From Schistosoma mansoni (taxonomy: Eukaryota; Platyhelminthes; Trematoda; Strigeidida; Schistosomatidae), in contig NW_017386072.1 in assembly GCF_000237925.1 (NCBI RefSeq), positions 1 through 64,000 on the forward strand: 64,000 nt of DNA, in the 5' to 3' direction. The translations under genes were made by a program, and so were the position numbers. Below the pieces are notes generated by a model. It saw only the letters and a list, made by a program, of their open reading frames with translations, made no database searches and was not told the origin of the DNA. This document shows, in pieces, positions 11,801 through 20,524 of the stretch (the first letter of the stretch is position 1; every line of letters starts with the position of its first letter).

Positions 11801-11981
11801 TGACTTAGATACTCTTATGTTGGGAGGACGTGTTCCACTGAAAAAGAGCTCATATCATCACGTACAAAATACTAACTCCATAGGTATTAAACGAAAGGAA
11901 GAACGTCATCGTTATCGTAACCAGCAAGTTGTCAGACGTGAGAGAAACGCTCACATAACATTGTCTGAAAATTCAGTTTAG
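2659..11981 (+). CDS. MRPS5: Mitochondrial small-subunit ribosomal protein S5 (uS5m), 5'-partial, spliced
   Basis: Join 2659-2844, 6047-6236, 8648-8710, 9269-9408, 11457-11981, giving 367 residues and a TAG stop. The product is a structural protein of the mitochondrial 28S ribosomal subunit. Residues 1-62 hold the basic linker and the metazoan GW(S/T)G...GG.S.GPP block, residues 63-130 the S5 N-terminal RNA-binding domain (VVVATGNGQGLCGIGKAKA), and residues 140-215 the S5 C-terminal domain (GLKCHRMIQTLCQVIGIKDM, then GLHVVEF). Every junction is GT-AG and phases match (0, 1, 1, 0). The first exon opens after an acceptor without an initiator Met, so the mitochondrial targeting N-terminus lies upstream of the window. 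After the S5 fold the protein continues with about 140 residues of acidic and basic tail, longer than I recall for mammals. Introns of 3202, 2411, 558 and 2048 nt carry LINE, SINE and LTR debris. Confidence 0.9.
3219..4047 (-). mobile_element. RTE-clade LINE 3' fragment (family 2), in MRPS5 intron
   Basis: On the minus strand broken frames encode the post-RT C-terminus (DEISARIQKAGSAFANLRHL, then LRWLGHVSRMPEHRLPRRAM) plus the 3' UTR. The same family occurs at 15316-16339 and 61715-63087. The 3' terminus is a TGAC-type tandem tail (on + : cagtcagtcagtt at 3219-3231). Near-duplicate flanks gattattattc (3208-3218) and gattattattattc (4048-4061) are the likely target duplication. The copy is truncated at the 5' end and shifted several times. 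Confidence 0.82.
4965..5225. repeat. Hammerhead-SINE, inverted head-to-head pair (SINE-2 family)
   Basis: The left half (4965-5075) is a minus-oriented SINE and the right half (5075-5225) a plus-oriented one. They share terminal blocks beginning ctagatcaccattgaaaacc on the left and its complement on the right. Each half has a tRNA-like B box (cctgggt.gag) and a degenerate hammerhead core with GAAAC. The tips match other copies at 8507, 10405, 45828, 47285 and 49480. Confidence 0.72.
5389..5891 (+). mobile_element. Solo LTR (LTR-B family), 503 bp with 5-bp target duplication
   Basis: The ends are TGTTGTGTCCCG and TTATAACA (TG...CA). The flanking bases are CATAT at 5384-5388 and 5892-5896, a 5-bp target duplication as in many LTR retrotransposons. 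Inside are a TATA-like ggtatataaactcag (5669-5684) and no coding capacity. Related copies: 39362-39671, 55557-55953, 57215-57625, and a split copy at 15243-16506. No internal region of this element is in the window. Confidence 0.8.
6047..6236 (+). CDS. MRPS5: MRPS5 exon 2: S5 N-terminal domain
   Basis: 190 nt, phase 0 to 1. It encodes the first half of the S5 fold, with ATVTATKGRYRRFSVVVATG and the glycine loop GNGQGLCGIGKA. The acceptor is at 6045-6046 and the donor GTACGT at 6237. Confidence 0.92.
6385..6715 (+). repeat. Interspersed repeat R-C, copy 1
   Basis: About 330 bp that are alignable by eye with 9830-10120, from ggggacaatcggttgtatttaag to ggatataagtagaccgcaccacag. The terminal part is a near-palindrome (ctacttatgaggatataagtag). 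I do not recognise the family; no coding capacity. Confidence 0.65.
7064..7231 (-). repeat. Sm-alpha-type SINE, minus-oriented member of an inverted pair
   Basis: Reading the minus strand from the gap edge: tRNA-like A box TGGCCGAGTAG (7219-7229), B box GGTTCGAGTCC (7175-7185), then the hammerhead domain (7096-7152). Both boxes match the RNA polymerase III consensus exactly. The element runs into the N gap, and its mirror image begins on the other side. Confidence 0.88.
7096..7152 (-). ncRNA. Schistosome hammerhead ribozyme, core intact
   Basis: The minus strand has CTGACGA, a stem II made of GTCCC/GGAC with loop AAATA, GAAAC, a short GC stem III and the cleavage triplet GTC followed by CTGGATTCC, which pairs with the upstream ATCCA. 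This matches the known Schistosoma Sm-alpha hammerhead. Self-cleavage would separate the tRNA-like head from the 3' part of the SINE transcript. Confidence 0.88.
7232..7431. other. Assembly gap (200 N)
   Basis: A run of exactly 200 N inside an MRPS5 intron, at the centre of the inverted SINE pair, so the true loop length is unknown. Confidence 0.99.
7438..7605 (+). repeat. Sm-alpha-type SINE, plus-oriented member of an inverted pair
   Basis: A box TGGCCGAGTAG (7442-7452), B box GGTTCGAGTCC (7487-7497) and hammerhead domain (7523-7583) in the same order and spacing as the minus copy. The two copies are near-perfect reverse complements. Confidence 0.88.
7523..7583 (+). ncRNA. Hammerhead ribozyme, cleavage flank altered
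   Basis: The CTGACGA, stem II and GAAAC parts equal those of the minus copy, but the sequence between GAAAC and the 3' strand of stem I reads GCGCCTTGTCAAACTGG: stem III is changed and three A bases separate GTC from CTGG. Cleavage is probably impaired. Confidence 0.8.
7606..8506 (+). other. Intron sequence, nothing recognised
   Basis: AT-rich MRPS5 intron sequence. I see no ORF of note, repeat family or RNA signature. Confidence 0.5.
8507..8600 (+). repeat. SINE-2 3' end fragment
   Basis: It contains gacgaaacggccgtccagtg followed by the family end (ttcaatggtggtctagctt, then ctcatgaattcaacc). The tRNA-like head is absent. It lies 47 bp upstream of MRPS5 exon 3. Confidence 0.7.
8648..8710 (+). 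CDS. MRPS5: MRPS5 exon 3 (63 nt)
   Basis: A small exon, phase 1 to 1, joining the two S5 subdomains (WHVGYVCQWNSKIFATPLSEG). Animal MRPS5 has the equivalent YHD...KIF/IKM strand here. The acceptor TTACAG ends at 8647 and the donor is GTAAGC at 8711. Confidence 0.85.
8905..9087 (+). repeat. Retroposon R-A, old diverged copy
   Basis: It shares ctccactgccttgtgga, accttcaggtcaaaggctc, agtatcacagcc, tgtgtggcgcatatgtat and ggtgcc with the full copies at 34207 and 44870, and carries an internal insertion near 8995-9035. Confidence 0.65.
9269..9408 (+). CDS. MRPS5: MRPS5 exon 4: S5 C-terminal domain
   Basis: 140 nt, phase 1 to 0. It encodes AGLKCHRMIQTLCQVIGIKD, then MYARVEGS, the most conserved stretch of the protein. 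The donor GTATGT lies at 9409; without splicing, a stop follows at 9430. Confidence 0.92.
9465..10290 (+). repeat. Interspersed repeat, GC-richer 5' part plus R-C 3' part
   Basis: 9465-9830 is noticeably richer in GC than its surroundings (cactccccggttgcccacgc onwards) and 9830-10120 matches repeat R-C. The inverted stem ctacttatat/atataagtag lies at 10083-10104. Open frames on the minus strand (10032-10262, 9646-9879) show no domain I know. The whole may be one element of unknown class. Confidence 0.5.
10307..10331. repeat. (TA)n microsatellite
   Basis: An uninterrupted TA dinucleotide run of about 25 bp. Confidence 0.95.
10405..10580 (+). repeat. SINE-2, plus-oriented copy lacking the first part of the head
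   Basis: A perfect B box GGTTCGAGTCC at 10451-10461, then ggggtcgtgggtgcgca, a degenerate hammerhead (CCTGAGGGG, GAAAC, GTT instead of GTC) and the usual end tcaacggtggtctaac. The A box is lost. Confidence 0.72.
11457..11981 (+). CDS. MRPS5: MRPS5 terminal exon
   Basis: 174 codons plus TAG. It opens with KTYEDLANSLGLHVVEF, the end of the S5 C-terminal domain, and continues with a low-complexity charged tail (PEEHDSFLDDLIDVNDD, later KRKEERHRYRN). No signal beyond the stop is a clear AATAAA. Confidence 0.9.
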   Translation, partial: KTYEDLANSLGLHVVEFAADRDMYPHILASPACNHTNDFNKNDANEPGDSSVMTHSRSYELPERLPLLVEQNPTHRKPRKPIPEEHDSFLDDLIDVNDDTTTEINVSELLAAGERDLDTLMLGGRVPLKKSSYHHVQNTNSIGIKRKEERHRYRNQQVVRRERNAHITLSENSV

Positions 11982-13344
11982 CTTTAAAACCTTGTATATA
12001 TATTTCTAGCATAAAGTTTTAATGGGTATTTTACTCCATATTTTGACTGTATTCTGTGTGTTTACCGAAACTTTCGAGGGATAAACTCCATAAACGTAAA
12101 TAGGTTTTCATATATTTCAACCAGAAATAATAGTGAAGACTTTGACAACTTAAAATGCTAACCTTACGAAGACATCTCTACTTATATAATTTGTAGTTTC
12201 AAAACTATCTCCAATTTCTCAGTCTTCTACTGTTCAAATTTAGTAAATATTGTAAAGTTTAGTACCTTGATGAAAGTGTGGCTCATTTTGTTTGATTATA
12301 GCATATTAATAACGATGTATATCATTAAATCAATGTAAATTTTGTACTTTGATGCTTGATTTCTGTAGTCTTGATCCTCAGGTAATTTCGATGAATTTTA
12401 AATCAATCTCATCTTAATGTATTGAGTTGCATTTTGATAGATAAATATTTGATATTTCATAGTTTAAATCATAAACTGGCCTTAGTTAAACGATCATTGA
12501 GAATAAGGGAACATTGGACAGCTATTTTGTCTTCATACAGGAGTCATCTTCAGCAGTATACATCCACGACCCTATAGGGGATCGAACCTAGGCCTTCAAA
12601 TCTTGCAGGGAGTTTACACTAAAACTATGCGGTATCTAATCTTTATCATTCTATAATTGTCTTCATAGGACAGATAAGTAGTATCGTTCTAGCATGCACA
12701 CAACAAAAGCTGCGACCTCCTTTCAAATCCCTTATTTTAGTAGTCTACCTTTCGAATTTTAGCCGAATCCCTATATTCTGATCAAGCTTAGTTAGCTACC
12801 TTGACTTACCTGTTTGACGTTATTCATGTTGGGGATGTTAGATCCTCAGAACTAACTTGGTAATCACCTTATTTTATTTTCACATTTTGAATTTCTTTGT
12901 TTTCGCACCAAAAGCCCTCTTTTCATCCTCATGTCATATTCCCCACTTGGAAAAATCTTAAACTCTATTGGTCCGTCATGTCTTTTAGTATGCTATTTTG
13001 TAACGCTTCAGAAGGACAGTTTTATGTTGTATATATGCGTTTAATTTGTGCCTGTTGGATCGCTTGTGTTTCTGGCTGCTTGCGGAATATATTTATTCCC
13101 TGTTTGGACTTCGACTTCCTCTAGTCAGTGGGGCTGGGACTCATTAGAATAGCTAGCTTATTGGATTTGGTAACAAATCTTTGTCCCGTTCGCAAACTAG
13201 GTGAACTCTTAATCGTTTCAAACATAGCAATTGATATTGTATAGTATCCGACTGGCGGTCTTTTAGCTAAAACCTTTTTTCTCTGATTTTTTGTGATGGG
13301 ATATCAGTCATGTTAATAATTCTGTGTGGGACTATTGATATAAT
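11982..13344. other. Intergenic; one minus SINE-2 fragment, otherwise nothing
   Basis: About 12509-12610 is a worn minus-oriented SINE-2 (ggatcgaacctaggccttc resembles its B box region). No other gene or repeat is recognised. Confidence 0.5.
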
Positions 13345-14762
13345 TTTTCATAGGCCACTCACCAGCATTGTCCATCCAACTCTATCCTGGGCAATCCTTT
13401 CCAGTTGTTATTCATCCTTTTCATATCTGCTTTTATTTCCCGGCGTAATGTGTTATTTGGCCTTCCTGTTTTCCGCTTCCCTTCCGGATTATAAGTTAGA
13501 GCTTGCCTCGTGATGCAGTTTGGTGATTTCCTCAATGTATGTCCGATCCACTTCTAACGTCTTTTCCTAATTTCCTCTTCAGCTGCAAGCTTGTTTGTCC
13601 TCTCCCATAAAACGCTGTCGCTGATAGTATCCGGCCAGTGAATGTTAAGTGTTTTTTGTAGACAATTGTTTATAAATACTTGTACCTTCTTAATGATGGA
13701 TTTAGTAGTTCTCCACGTTTCAGCTCCGTACAGTAGGACTGTTTTGACGTTCATTTTGAAGATTCTCACTTTGAAGTTAGTTGACCGTTGTTTTGAGTTC
13801 CATATGTCTTTATTTGTAGAAATGCTACCCTTGCTTTGCCAATCTATCTATAGGAAGGCCTTTGATGTCCAGTGGAGCTGGTTTATTCAGCAGTTCCTCG
13901 AAGTATTCTACCCATCTGTTCTTGAATCTCGGTGATTTGGCCTACCTTCTTTATTCTTGACTGGTCTCTCTGGCTTACTATATTCTCCTGCTAGTTTCTT
14001 CGTTGTGTCATATAGCTGTCTCATTTTTTCTCTTGAAGCTCTTTCCACTGTCGTTTCTAGCTCCTCCACGTATTTCTGTTTATAGGCTCTAATGCTCGTC
14101 TTTACCTGCTTGTTTGCTTCTGTGTATTCAGCTTATACCTTGACTTTTTCTGTCGTTGATTGCCGTTGTCTTGTTCTTCCTTTCTTCAATCTTGTCCAGG
14201 GTTCCCATAGAGATCCATTCCTTGTGATGATGCTTCTTGCGACCCAGAACTTCCTGGCATGTTGAGGTTAATGCCTCTTTGGTCCCTTTCCATTTGTCGT
14301 CCAGAGTAATTTTCTCATCTTTGAGTGGATCTTGTAAGGCTTGGAACCTGTTGTTGAGAGTTATCTTGAATTCGTTGAGTTTGTCAGTATGTCGTAGGAA
14401 TGCTGTATTGAACCTGTGTAATGCTGTTTGTCCAGTGTTTCTTTAGCTCCAGTTTCATCTTGGCCAAGGGCAGGTGGTGATCTGAAGCTATGTCAGCTCC
14501 TCTCCTGGTTCTTACATTTTCCATTGTCCTTCGGAATTTTTCGTTGATACAATTATGATTTATCTAGTTTTCGTGGTGTGGTCCGGCGAGATCCATGTAG
14601 TTCTGTGTATGCGTTTGTGTGGAAATATTGTGCTGCTTATAACCAATTTGTTGAATGCACATAGATTTTCAAATCTCTCCCCATTTTCATTTCTCTTTCC
14701 CAGTCCATGTCGTCCCATCATATCCTCATACCCTGTGTGAACAATCAGACCTGCTTTTTTAT
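13345..14762 (-). mobile_element. RTE/BovB-like LINE (family 3) with the reverse transcriptase deleted
   Basis: Read on minus: the last half of the endonuclease (GYEDMMGRHGLGKRNENGER, then FPHKRIHRTTW), the linker, a jump near 13860 from the segment before the RT (YFEELLNKPAP) directly into the post-RT segment ([12 protein letters not shown], then [10 protein letters not shown]), and the 3' end. Compared with the longer copy at 50146-53135 the whole RT finger and palm, about 1 kb, is missing. Many stops; an inactive derivative. Confidence 0.8.
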
Positions 14763-14834
14763 TGTTCACACGATATTCTCATTGTTCCGTTGTACTATTT
14801 AAACTTGGGTTAGTTTTGTTTTGGTTATTTATTC

Positions 14835-14880
14835 TTTGAAGAAGTGGCTTATACTGAGCCACGAAACGTTAGAAAATCTA
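14835..14880 (+). ncRNA. Hammerhead-like stem-loop (candidate)
   Basis: The sequence tttgaagaagtggcttatac then tgagccacgaaacgttag has a perfect gtggct/agccac stem between a GAAGA block and CGAAACG. The layout recalls hammerheads of Penelope-like elements and retrozymes, but CUGANGA reads UUGAAGA, so activity is doubtful. No Penelope coding sequence is seen nearby. Confidence 0.35.
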
Positions 14881-15242
14881 ATTTTTTCTACTCGTTGGGA
14901 TAATACAAATATAATATTTATTTATTAGATTCAAAAGTTCCCAACTTACGTGATTGAACGCTAAAATTACGAATGTATGAATCGATACCTTACATTTACG
15001 AAATGCATGATACATTTTACGTGTGTTTTATCAGAATGTGTGATTGGCTAATAAACGTGGATAGTAGTTATTTGTATTTTGTTAGATATCCCCTAGCGTC
15101 GTTAATTGCTATAAGCATGTTCTCAATCTAATTCAGTTTAATGCATGAGAAAAAACTCCTAGGAAGAGTATCTAGCATTAATCCGTGGCAGTCGTATCGT
15201 ACGTTATTGAATCATTTCCAATCGTTCGTTTTACCAAAACCG

Positions 15243-15315
15243 TTGTCTGGACGATGAATAGTAACCGCTAGGATCTATTTGTGGACTTTTATTACATATA
15301 TTCTTATTGTATAAC
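15243..15315 (+). mobile_element. LTR-B, left part, split by an RTE insertion
   Basis: gatgaatagtaaccgctagg, later tattacatatattcttattg, aligns with the 5' part of LTR-B copies at 5389 and 57215. It continues at 16340 after the RTE copy. Confidence 0.65.
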
Positions 15316-16339
15316 CAGTCAGCTACAACGTAGGACCAGGCACATATATGCATCGGTTGAAGTTGCCACACCTCGTTAGCACAACAAGATGAACACCAAA
15401 TTCATAAAAGTAGCTAATTTAGTGGTGGTGATATATAAAAGAAAGGTTGCACATAAGGATATAATACAGGAAGATATGAAGCACTTTTAATCTCAAGGTT
15501 TAAGGGAAGACAAAGAGTGTATACACCATTGGTTACGATAGTCGCGTGGACCGCAACCAAGTAGTATGCACCTACCAACATGTCTCGGACCAGAAATTAG
15601 TGACTTTATGGACTGATGCCAGGTTTTGGTTTGCCGGCCCTAACTTTCTTCCAACCATCCCCTACACTAGTCAGCATAGCGCGTCATGGTAATCGGTGTT
15701 CAGGCATATGGAACACGTGGCCCAACCATCTCAGTCAATGAAGATTCATGACCTCATCAACCATCATTCCCTAATACCCTGCATCTAACCCCACTCACTA
15801 TTACTTGCCCGGTGATCCCAGCAGATGCAAGCAATATTTCTAAGACATCTGTGGTCAAGTACTAGTACCTTACGAGTATCTTCTACTCTGAAAGGCCACG
15901 TTTCGCAGACACTAAGTAGAACAGGGCAAACTGCCGCACAGTATACTCGTCCCTTAATTGATAGACGGATATCTCGTCTTCGCCATAGGTGACGTAAGTT
16001 GGAAAAAGCCAAACGAGCTTTTCCAGTCTGTGCTGAGATTTCGTCAGACACCAACCAATTAGGGCTGGTCAGACTTCCAGGATAAGTGAAGTTGTCGACG
16101 CATTCGACTACTTCACTCCCTATCCTTAGTTCAGATGTTGACGCAGGCCAGTCCTGGAGTAACAATTTACATTTAGAGGGGAAGGAACGCACCCTAAATA
16201 TCCTGGCATTGTTACTCAGTGCTAACAGAAAACTGCATTTTATCAGCGTCTTCACCAAATAGGACTATGTCATCTGCGTATTCTAAGTCGATAAGTGAAC
16301 CTCCTGGTAGGAGATCAACTCCTGAAAATTCAGTCGACG
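15316..16339 (-). mobile_element. RTE-clade LINE (family 2), 5'-truncated, inserted into LTR-B
   Basis: The minus strand starts within the RT palm (GSLIDLEYADDIVLFGEDAD, YADD intact), shifts frame, and continues through 16258-15785 (FPSKCKLLLQDW, DEISAQTGKARLAFSNLRHL, HRCLRNIACICWDHR) to the 3' UTR, ending with a TGAC-type tail at 15316-15322. The flanks attgtataac (15306-15315) and attgtatgac (16340-16349) form a 10-bp target duplication with one mismatch. Confidence 0.83.
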
Positions 16340-16506
16340 ATTGTATGACCACTAAGTAACTATACCATATGTATATTCATTTTATTGTGAGCTTTTATTT
16401 GACCTATTGACTATCATTATACGACTTACTATTCTTAAGACATTCTCAATCTATCAGTAAAAGTCTCTCACAATCACAGCCAGTTTTTGGTTTGATCTTG
16501 TATAAT
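16340..16506 (+). mobile_element. LTR-B, right part, cut by the assembly gap
   Basis: It matches LTR-B from tatgtatattcattttattg to tttgatcttgtataa, in the same order as in 55640-55800, and then runs into N. Confidence 0.65.
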
Positions 16507-16706
16507 NNNNNNNNNNNNNNNNNNNNNNNNNNNNNNNNNNNNNNNNNNNNNNNNNNNNNNNNNNNNNNNNNNNNNNNNNNNNNNNNNNNNNNNNNNNNNN
16601 NNNNNNNNNNNNNNNNNNNNNNNNNNNNNNNNNNNNNNNNNNNNNNNNNNNNNNNNNNNNNNNNNNNNNNNNNNNNNNNNNNNNNNNNNNNNNNNNNNNN
16701 NNNNNN
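16507..16706. other. Assembly gap (200 N)
   Basis: A run of exactly 200 N, between the LTR-B remnant and the sequence preceding copy A of the CsRn1-type element. Confidence 0.99.
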
Positions 16707-16901
16707 AGGATGAATACAGGCGAAGCTAACACTTCAGTTTATGTGAAGATAACTTGGAGCAAACACCCTCGGATTGTTCCTGATTCTTTTTAACACATAC
16801 AAGTGCTACCATCTTAAAGTTTTCAATGTTGGCACACACACATTCTTCAAGGGTGACATAGACCTCTTGGACCAAGTACAGAGATGGACAACCAAGTGGG
16901 T

Positions 16902-18623
16902 AGTATCGCAGTAGACGCATCCGACTCAGCAATCGGAGCAGTCTTACAACAATGGGTTAACAACTCATGGCAACCTCTAGGATTTTTCTCGAGACGGTTG
17001 TTAGACGCGGAATCTAGGTACAGCACGTTCGGTAGGGAACTCCTAGCTATGTATTGTGCTGTACGGCATTTTCAACATTCCATCGAAGGAAGAGAATTCA
17101 CGCTTTTTACCGATCACAAACCTCTTACCTTCTCTTTAAATTCATCTTCAGACAAGTACTCACCGCGAGAGTCTCGACAACTCGACTACATTTCGCAGTT
17201 TACTTCAGACATACAACATATTTCTGGAGCAAACAATGTAGTCGCAGACGCCTTGTCTCGAATTAGCTCCTTGAACAGTTTCCAAGGAATCGACCTTCTT
17301 AAACTCGCTCAGCTTCAAAAAGAAGACATTGATCTTCAGCATGAGTTATCCTCGACAACTCTTAAACTAAGTATTAAGCAGATGGGAACAGGTAAGGAAA
17401 CCTTACTCTGTGACACATCTACAGGTAGGGATCGTCCAATAGTACCAAAACATTATCGACGCAACGTCTTCAATACGTTGCACAATCTTTCTCATCCAGG
17501 TGCTCGTGCAACAGTCAAACTTATAGCCGAACGCTTTTGTTGGCCTGGCATGAATAAAGACGTGAGGGAGTGGGCACGCTCCTGTGTAAGCTGTCAGAAA
17601 TCTAAGGTCATAAGACACAACAAATGTCCCTTAGGCTTTTTCAAAACCCCTGACGCCCGTTTCGACCACGTCCATCTAGATTTGATAGGACCCTTACCCT
17701 ACTCAAACGGATACTCATATCTCTTAACATGCGTAGACCGTTTTACTCGATGGCCAGAAGCAGTACCGATTAAGGACATTACTGCTGAAACCGTGGCCCG
17801 CGCTTTCGTCGAACGATGGGTAGCAAATTTCGGCTGCCCTTCCACAATCACTACAGACCGCGGACGCCAGTTCGAATCTGGACTTTTCCATTGTCTGACC
17901 TCACTTTTAGGAATCACGCGCTTCCGAACGACCGCCTACCACCCACAAGCAAACGGGTTGGTAGAACGTTTTCATCGACAACTAAAAGCTTCATTATCAG
18001 CTGCAAACGTTTCACAGTGGACAGACGCTCTTCCACTCGTCTTGCTAGGTATCCGCAATGCAGTGAAAGCTGACATTGGATACACGGCATCTCAACTCGT
18101 TTACGGAACGACACTCCGACTCCCAGGAGAATTCGTGGATCCTTCAGCTTCTTCATTGAACATGGATCTAAACTCTTACACGAGTAGGCTTACAAACGCT
18201 ATGCGTTCAGTTAAACCTGCTCACACTCGACCTCAATCAACTGATGTTTTCGTTCAACCCGAATTACGACATAGTACACACGTCTTCGTTCGTCGAGACT
18301 CACATCGACGACCCCTCGAATCAGCATACGAAGGACCCTTCAAAGTTCTTCAACGCGAACCTAAGTACTATGTAGTCGATAAGAACGGTACGAAAGATAG
18401 CATCAGTATCGATCGACTCAAAGCTGCGTACCTAGAAGGAAACCCTAGCTACGTCGATTTTCCTTCGGTACAAGCAAACGACACAGCTACTACACTCGTA
18501 GTACCCTACACGACAACCGACACACAACTTGACACTTCGTCAACGTCGATAGAAAAACCTAAAACAACGCGTTCTGGAAGACGAGTAAGATTTCCAGAAC
18601 ATCTTAACGAATATTGCACGTAG
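16902..18623 (+). CDS. Pol C-terminal part: RNase H and integrase (copy A)
   Basis: The frame is uninterrupted from the truncation point to TAG. It starts in RNase H ([15 protein letters not shown], later FTDHKPLTF and DALSRI), then the integrase zinc finger with its H, H, C, C residues ([20 protein letters not shown], then SCVSCQKSK), the DDE core with Asp at 17679-17681, Asp at 17856-17858 and Glu at 17964-17966, and a basic tail that ends with [15 protein letters not shown]. The integrase is intact at the site where copy B has a frameshift. There is no promoter or start of its own, so it is a fossil fragment despite the open frame. Confidence 0.9.
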   Translation, partial: SIAVDASDSAIGAVLQQWVNNSWQPLGFFSRRLLDAESRYSTFGRELLAMYCAVRHFQHSIEGREFTLFTDHKPLTFSLNSSSDKYSPRESRQLDYISQFTSDIQHISGANNVVADALSRISSLNSFQGIDLLKLAQLQKEDIDLQHELSSTTLKLSIKQMGTGKETLLCDTSTGRDRPIVPKHYRRNVFNTLHNLSHPGARATVKLIAERFCWPGMNKDVREWARSCVSCQKSKVIRHNKCPLGFFKTPDARFDHVHLDLIGPLPYSNGYSYLLTCVDRFTRWPEAVPIKDITAETVARAFVERWVANFGCPSTITTDRGRQFESGLFHCLTSLLGITRFRTTAYHPQANGLVERFHRQLKASLSAANVSQWTDALPLVLLGIRNAVKADIGYTASQLVYGTTLRLPGEFVDPSASSLNMDLNSYTSRLTNAMRSVKPAHTRPQSTDVFVQPELRHSTHVFVRRDSHRRPLESAYEGPFKVLQREPKYYVVDKNGTKDSISIDRLKAAYLEGNPSYVDFPSVQANDTATTLVVPYTTTDTQLDTSSTSIEKPKTTRSGRRVRFPEHLNEYCT

Positions 18624-19143
18624 GACATAAGCTTTATCTTGAATTACCCTTTCAAAGTTTATTATAAATTTTTTTAATATGCTCATTTTTTTATTTATAT
18701 AAAAAAAACAAAAAAAAACAACATTTTTTTGAGCGTATATATATATATATTTATATATTGAAAAAAACCAAAAGAAAACCTTTTTTCCGATCGCTTTTAC
18801 GCTGTTTGTAAGTGTATCAGTTTATTTTTTTCCGCTCATCTTGTGTCCTTACGCAAGTACGAGTGTATTTTCGACATGCACTCACACGTTTTATTTTTCC
18901 TCTTTTCCAGGACGGCTGGAAAAGAACGACGAAGTTTCGCAAGGAACCGAAATTTTCATTGTACTATATTTCTTTATTGCTATGTTGTACATTTTGGTCC
19001 CATAGTTTAAGGAAAGACGACCAGACGCTGCTAAACGAAGCAAGCTATCAGAAGAGTGTTTACCAACGACAAACTCGTTGGGTTTAAACTTCTGGCTGGT
19101 CACGTCTTAGGGGCATCACTACCTCACTAGGAGGGGAGTGATC

Positions 19144-19469
19144 TGTAGCTGTAAATAATTCCCCAAAATCAATAGCTCATTAAGTGTTCGACATTGGATG
19201 CTGACCACGTTGTTTAAGTGGACTTGTTTAGCTGAAGGCTTTCGGTCATGCATCGGCACCAGATCACGTTTCAACACGACGTGGGACACAGCTCCTACGT
19301 TTCATTAGCCAGCTCATAGAAAAGGTCCTCGATATATTGGTAACGAATCAAATATATCTTTCCTGCCTCTTCTCGTCTGACTTCTGATTTCTATCTGACT
19401 GGGAACGATCGAACATAGAAGGTGCTACTGGTATCCAGTTGTAAAACTAGAATATCCGTTGCATCATCA
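19144..19469 (+). repeat. 3' LTR of copy A (326 bp)
   Basis: TGTAGCTG...CATCATCA, preceded by the purine tract aggaggggagtga (19129-19141). It has the same length as both LTRs of copy B. Confidence 0.92.
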
Positions 19470-20524
19470 CTGTGAAGCTTATACACAAAATCACCATGGG
19501 TTTCAGTTCCTTTTTAGCTGAAAGTCCATGATTTTCACAAATGTCTCACAAATAGAATTCAAGAATTAAGACTTCGAGATAAAACAAGACATGCTAGCCC
19601 AAACTTCCAACTTTGGGGAAAAACATATCAATTTCTAGTAAATTTTGTGAAAATCCCATTGAAATTTTCGGGAAAAAAATATTCGAAAGCCCTTAAATGA
19701 ATAAGAACGGGAACTTCTCCCGAACCCTTCGCAGGTGTAGGATTCTTCCTCAGTCGCCGGCGACTTAGTGTTTTCTCAATGTGTATGAAAATCTTGAGTG
19801 AATTTGGAACATATTTAGAGCATAATTTCCACCAAGTGAGATTGACTCGTCTGGTTGTCTTTTCTCAAATTTTTTAGTAGAACTACTCCATGATTTATGA
19901 ATAATCGATTAATTTTATGCTAAAATTGGAAGCTTGAGGATATTTTCACCTCTTTCAGTTTATACTTTTTTCAAATCAGATTTCCTAATAATCAATCACG
20001 GATTTTGTGTTAGTATGCCGTACTACTGTTTTTCTTTCAGGACTACTTATAAGTGAAGAAAGTTCAGAAGCCAAGACCTGAACGTATGCGTTCAGGTCTT
20101 ATATATATTTTTCGAGGGCTAGTTCTGTTTAGATTAAACTGACACTACTTGTCGATACTCACAATTAAAGGTTATAGAAACATTTGCACGTTATATTCTA
20201 AGTCCACATTAATGATACAAATACTTAGTATTCACTAAAATCTACATGGCAAAACAAAACACTAACCGTAGCGATACAATTTAATTGGTTGGTGACATAA
20301 TGTATGGCGCTCAATACCACTATAAAAGGAACCGTTCCACAGCAAATCTTGTATCTATGATACAGCAATAAGCAGATCTTTTTAGAGAAAATAGGGAATA
20401 ACCTCAGAAGTTAAATTCATTCTTGCAACAGTTCAGTTTCAATGCTATTGTATTTAGCTAGATCCAGGTTTAAGATTCGAATTTGTATGGTATGGATATA
20501 AGACCTATGTCCTATGTTATTCCT
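19470..20524. other. No gene recognised; contains a strong hairpin
   Basis: AT-rich sequence between copy A and the CR1-like LINE. It holds a 14-bp palindrome (agtcgccggcgact, near 19754) and the 12-bp-stem hairpin listed separately. Confidence 0.5.
20073..20100. other. Perfect hairpin, 12-bp stem with 4-nt loop
   Basis: aagacctgaacg, loop tatg, cgttcaggtctt, followed by an AT-rich run. Function unknown. Confidence 0.85.

Larger units (their letters stand above)
16901..19469 (+). mobile_element. CsRn1-type Ty3/gypsy element copy A, 5'-truncated
   Basis: Homology to copy B starts abruptly at 16901 (equivalent to 23922) inside RNase H and continues to the end of the 3' LTR. The 5' LTR, gag, protease and RT are missing. 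The flank on the left (16707-16900) is unrelated sequence. Nucleotide identity to copy B is high, with scattered substitutions, and the 326-bp LTR differs at roughly ten positions. Confidence 0.9.
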
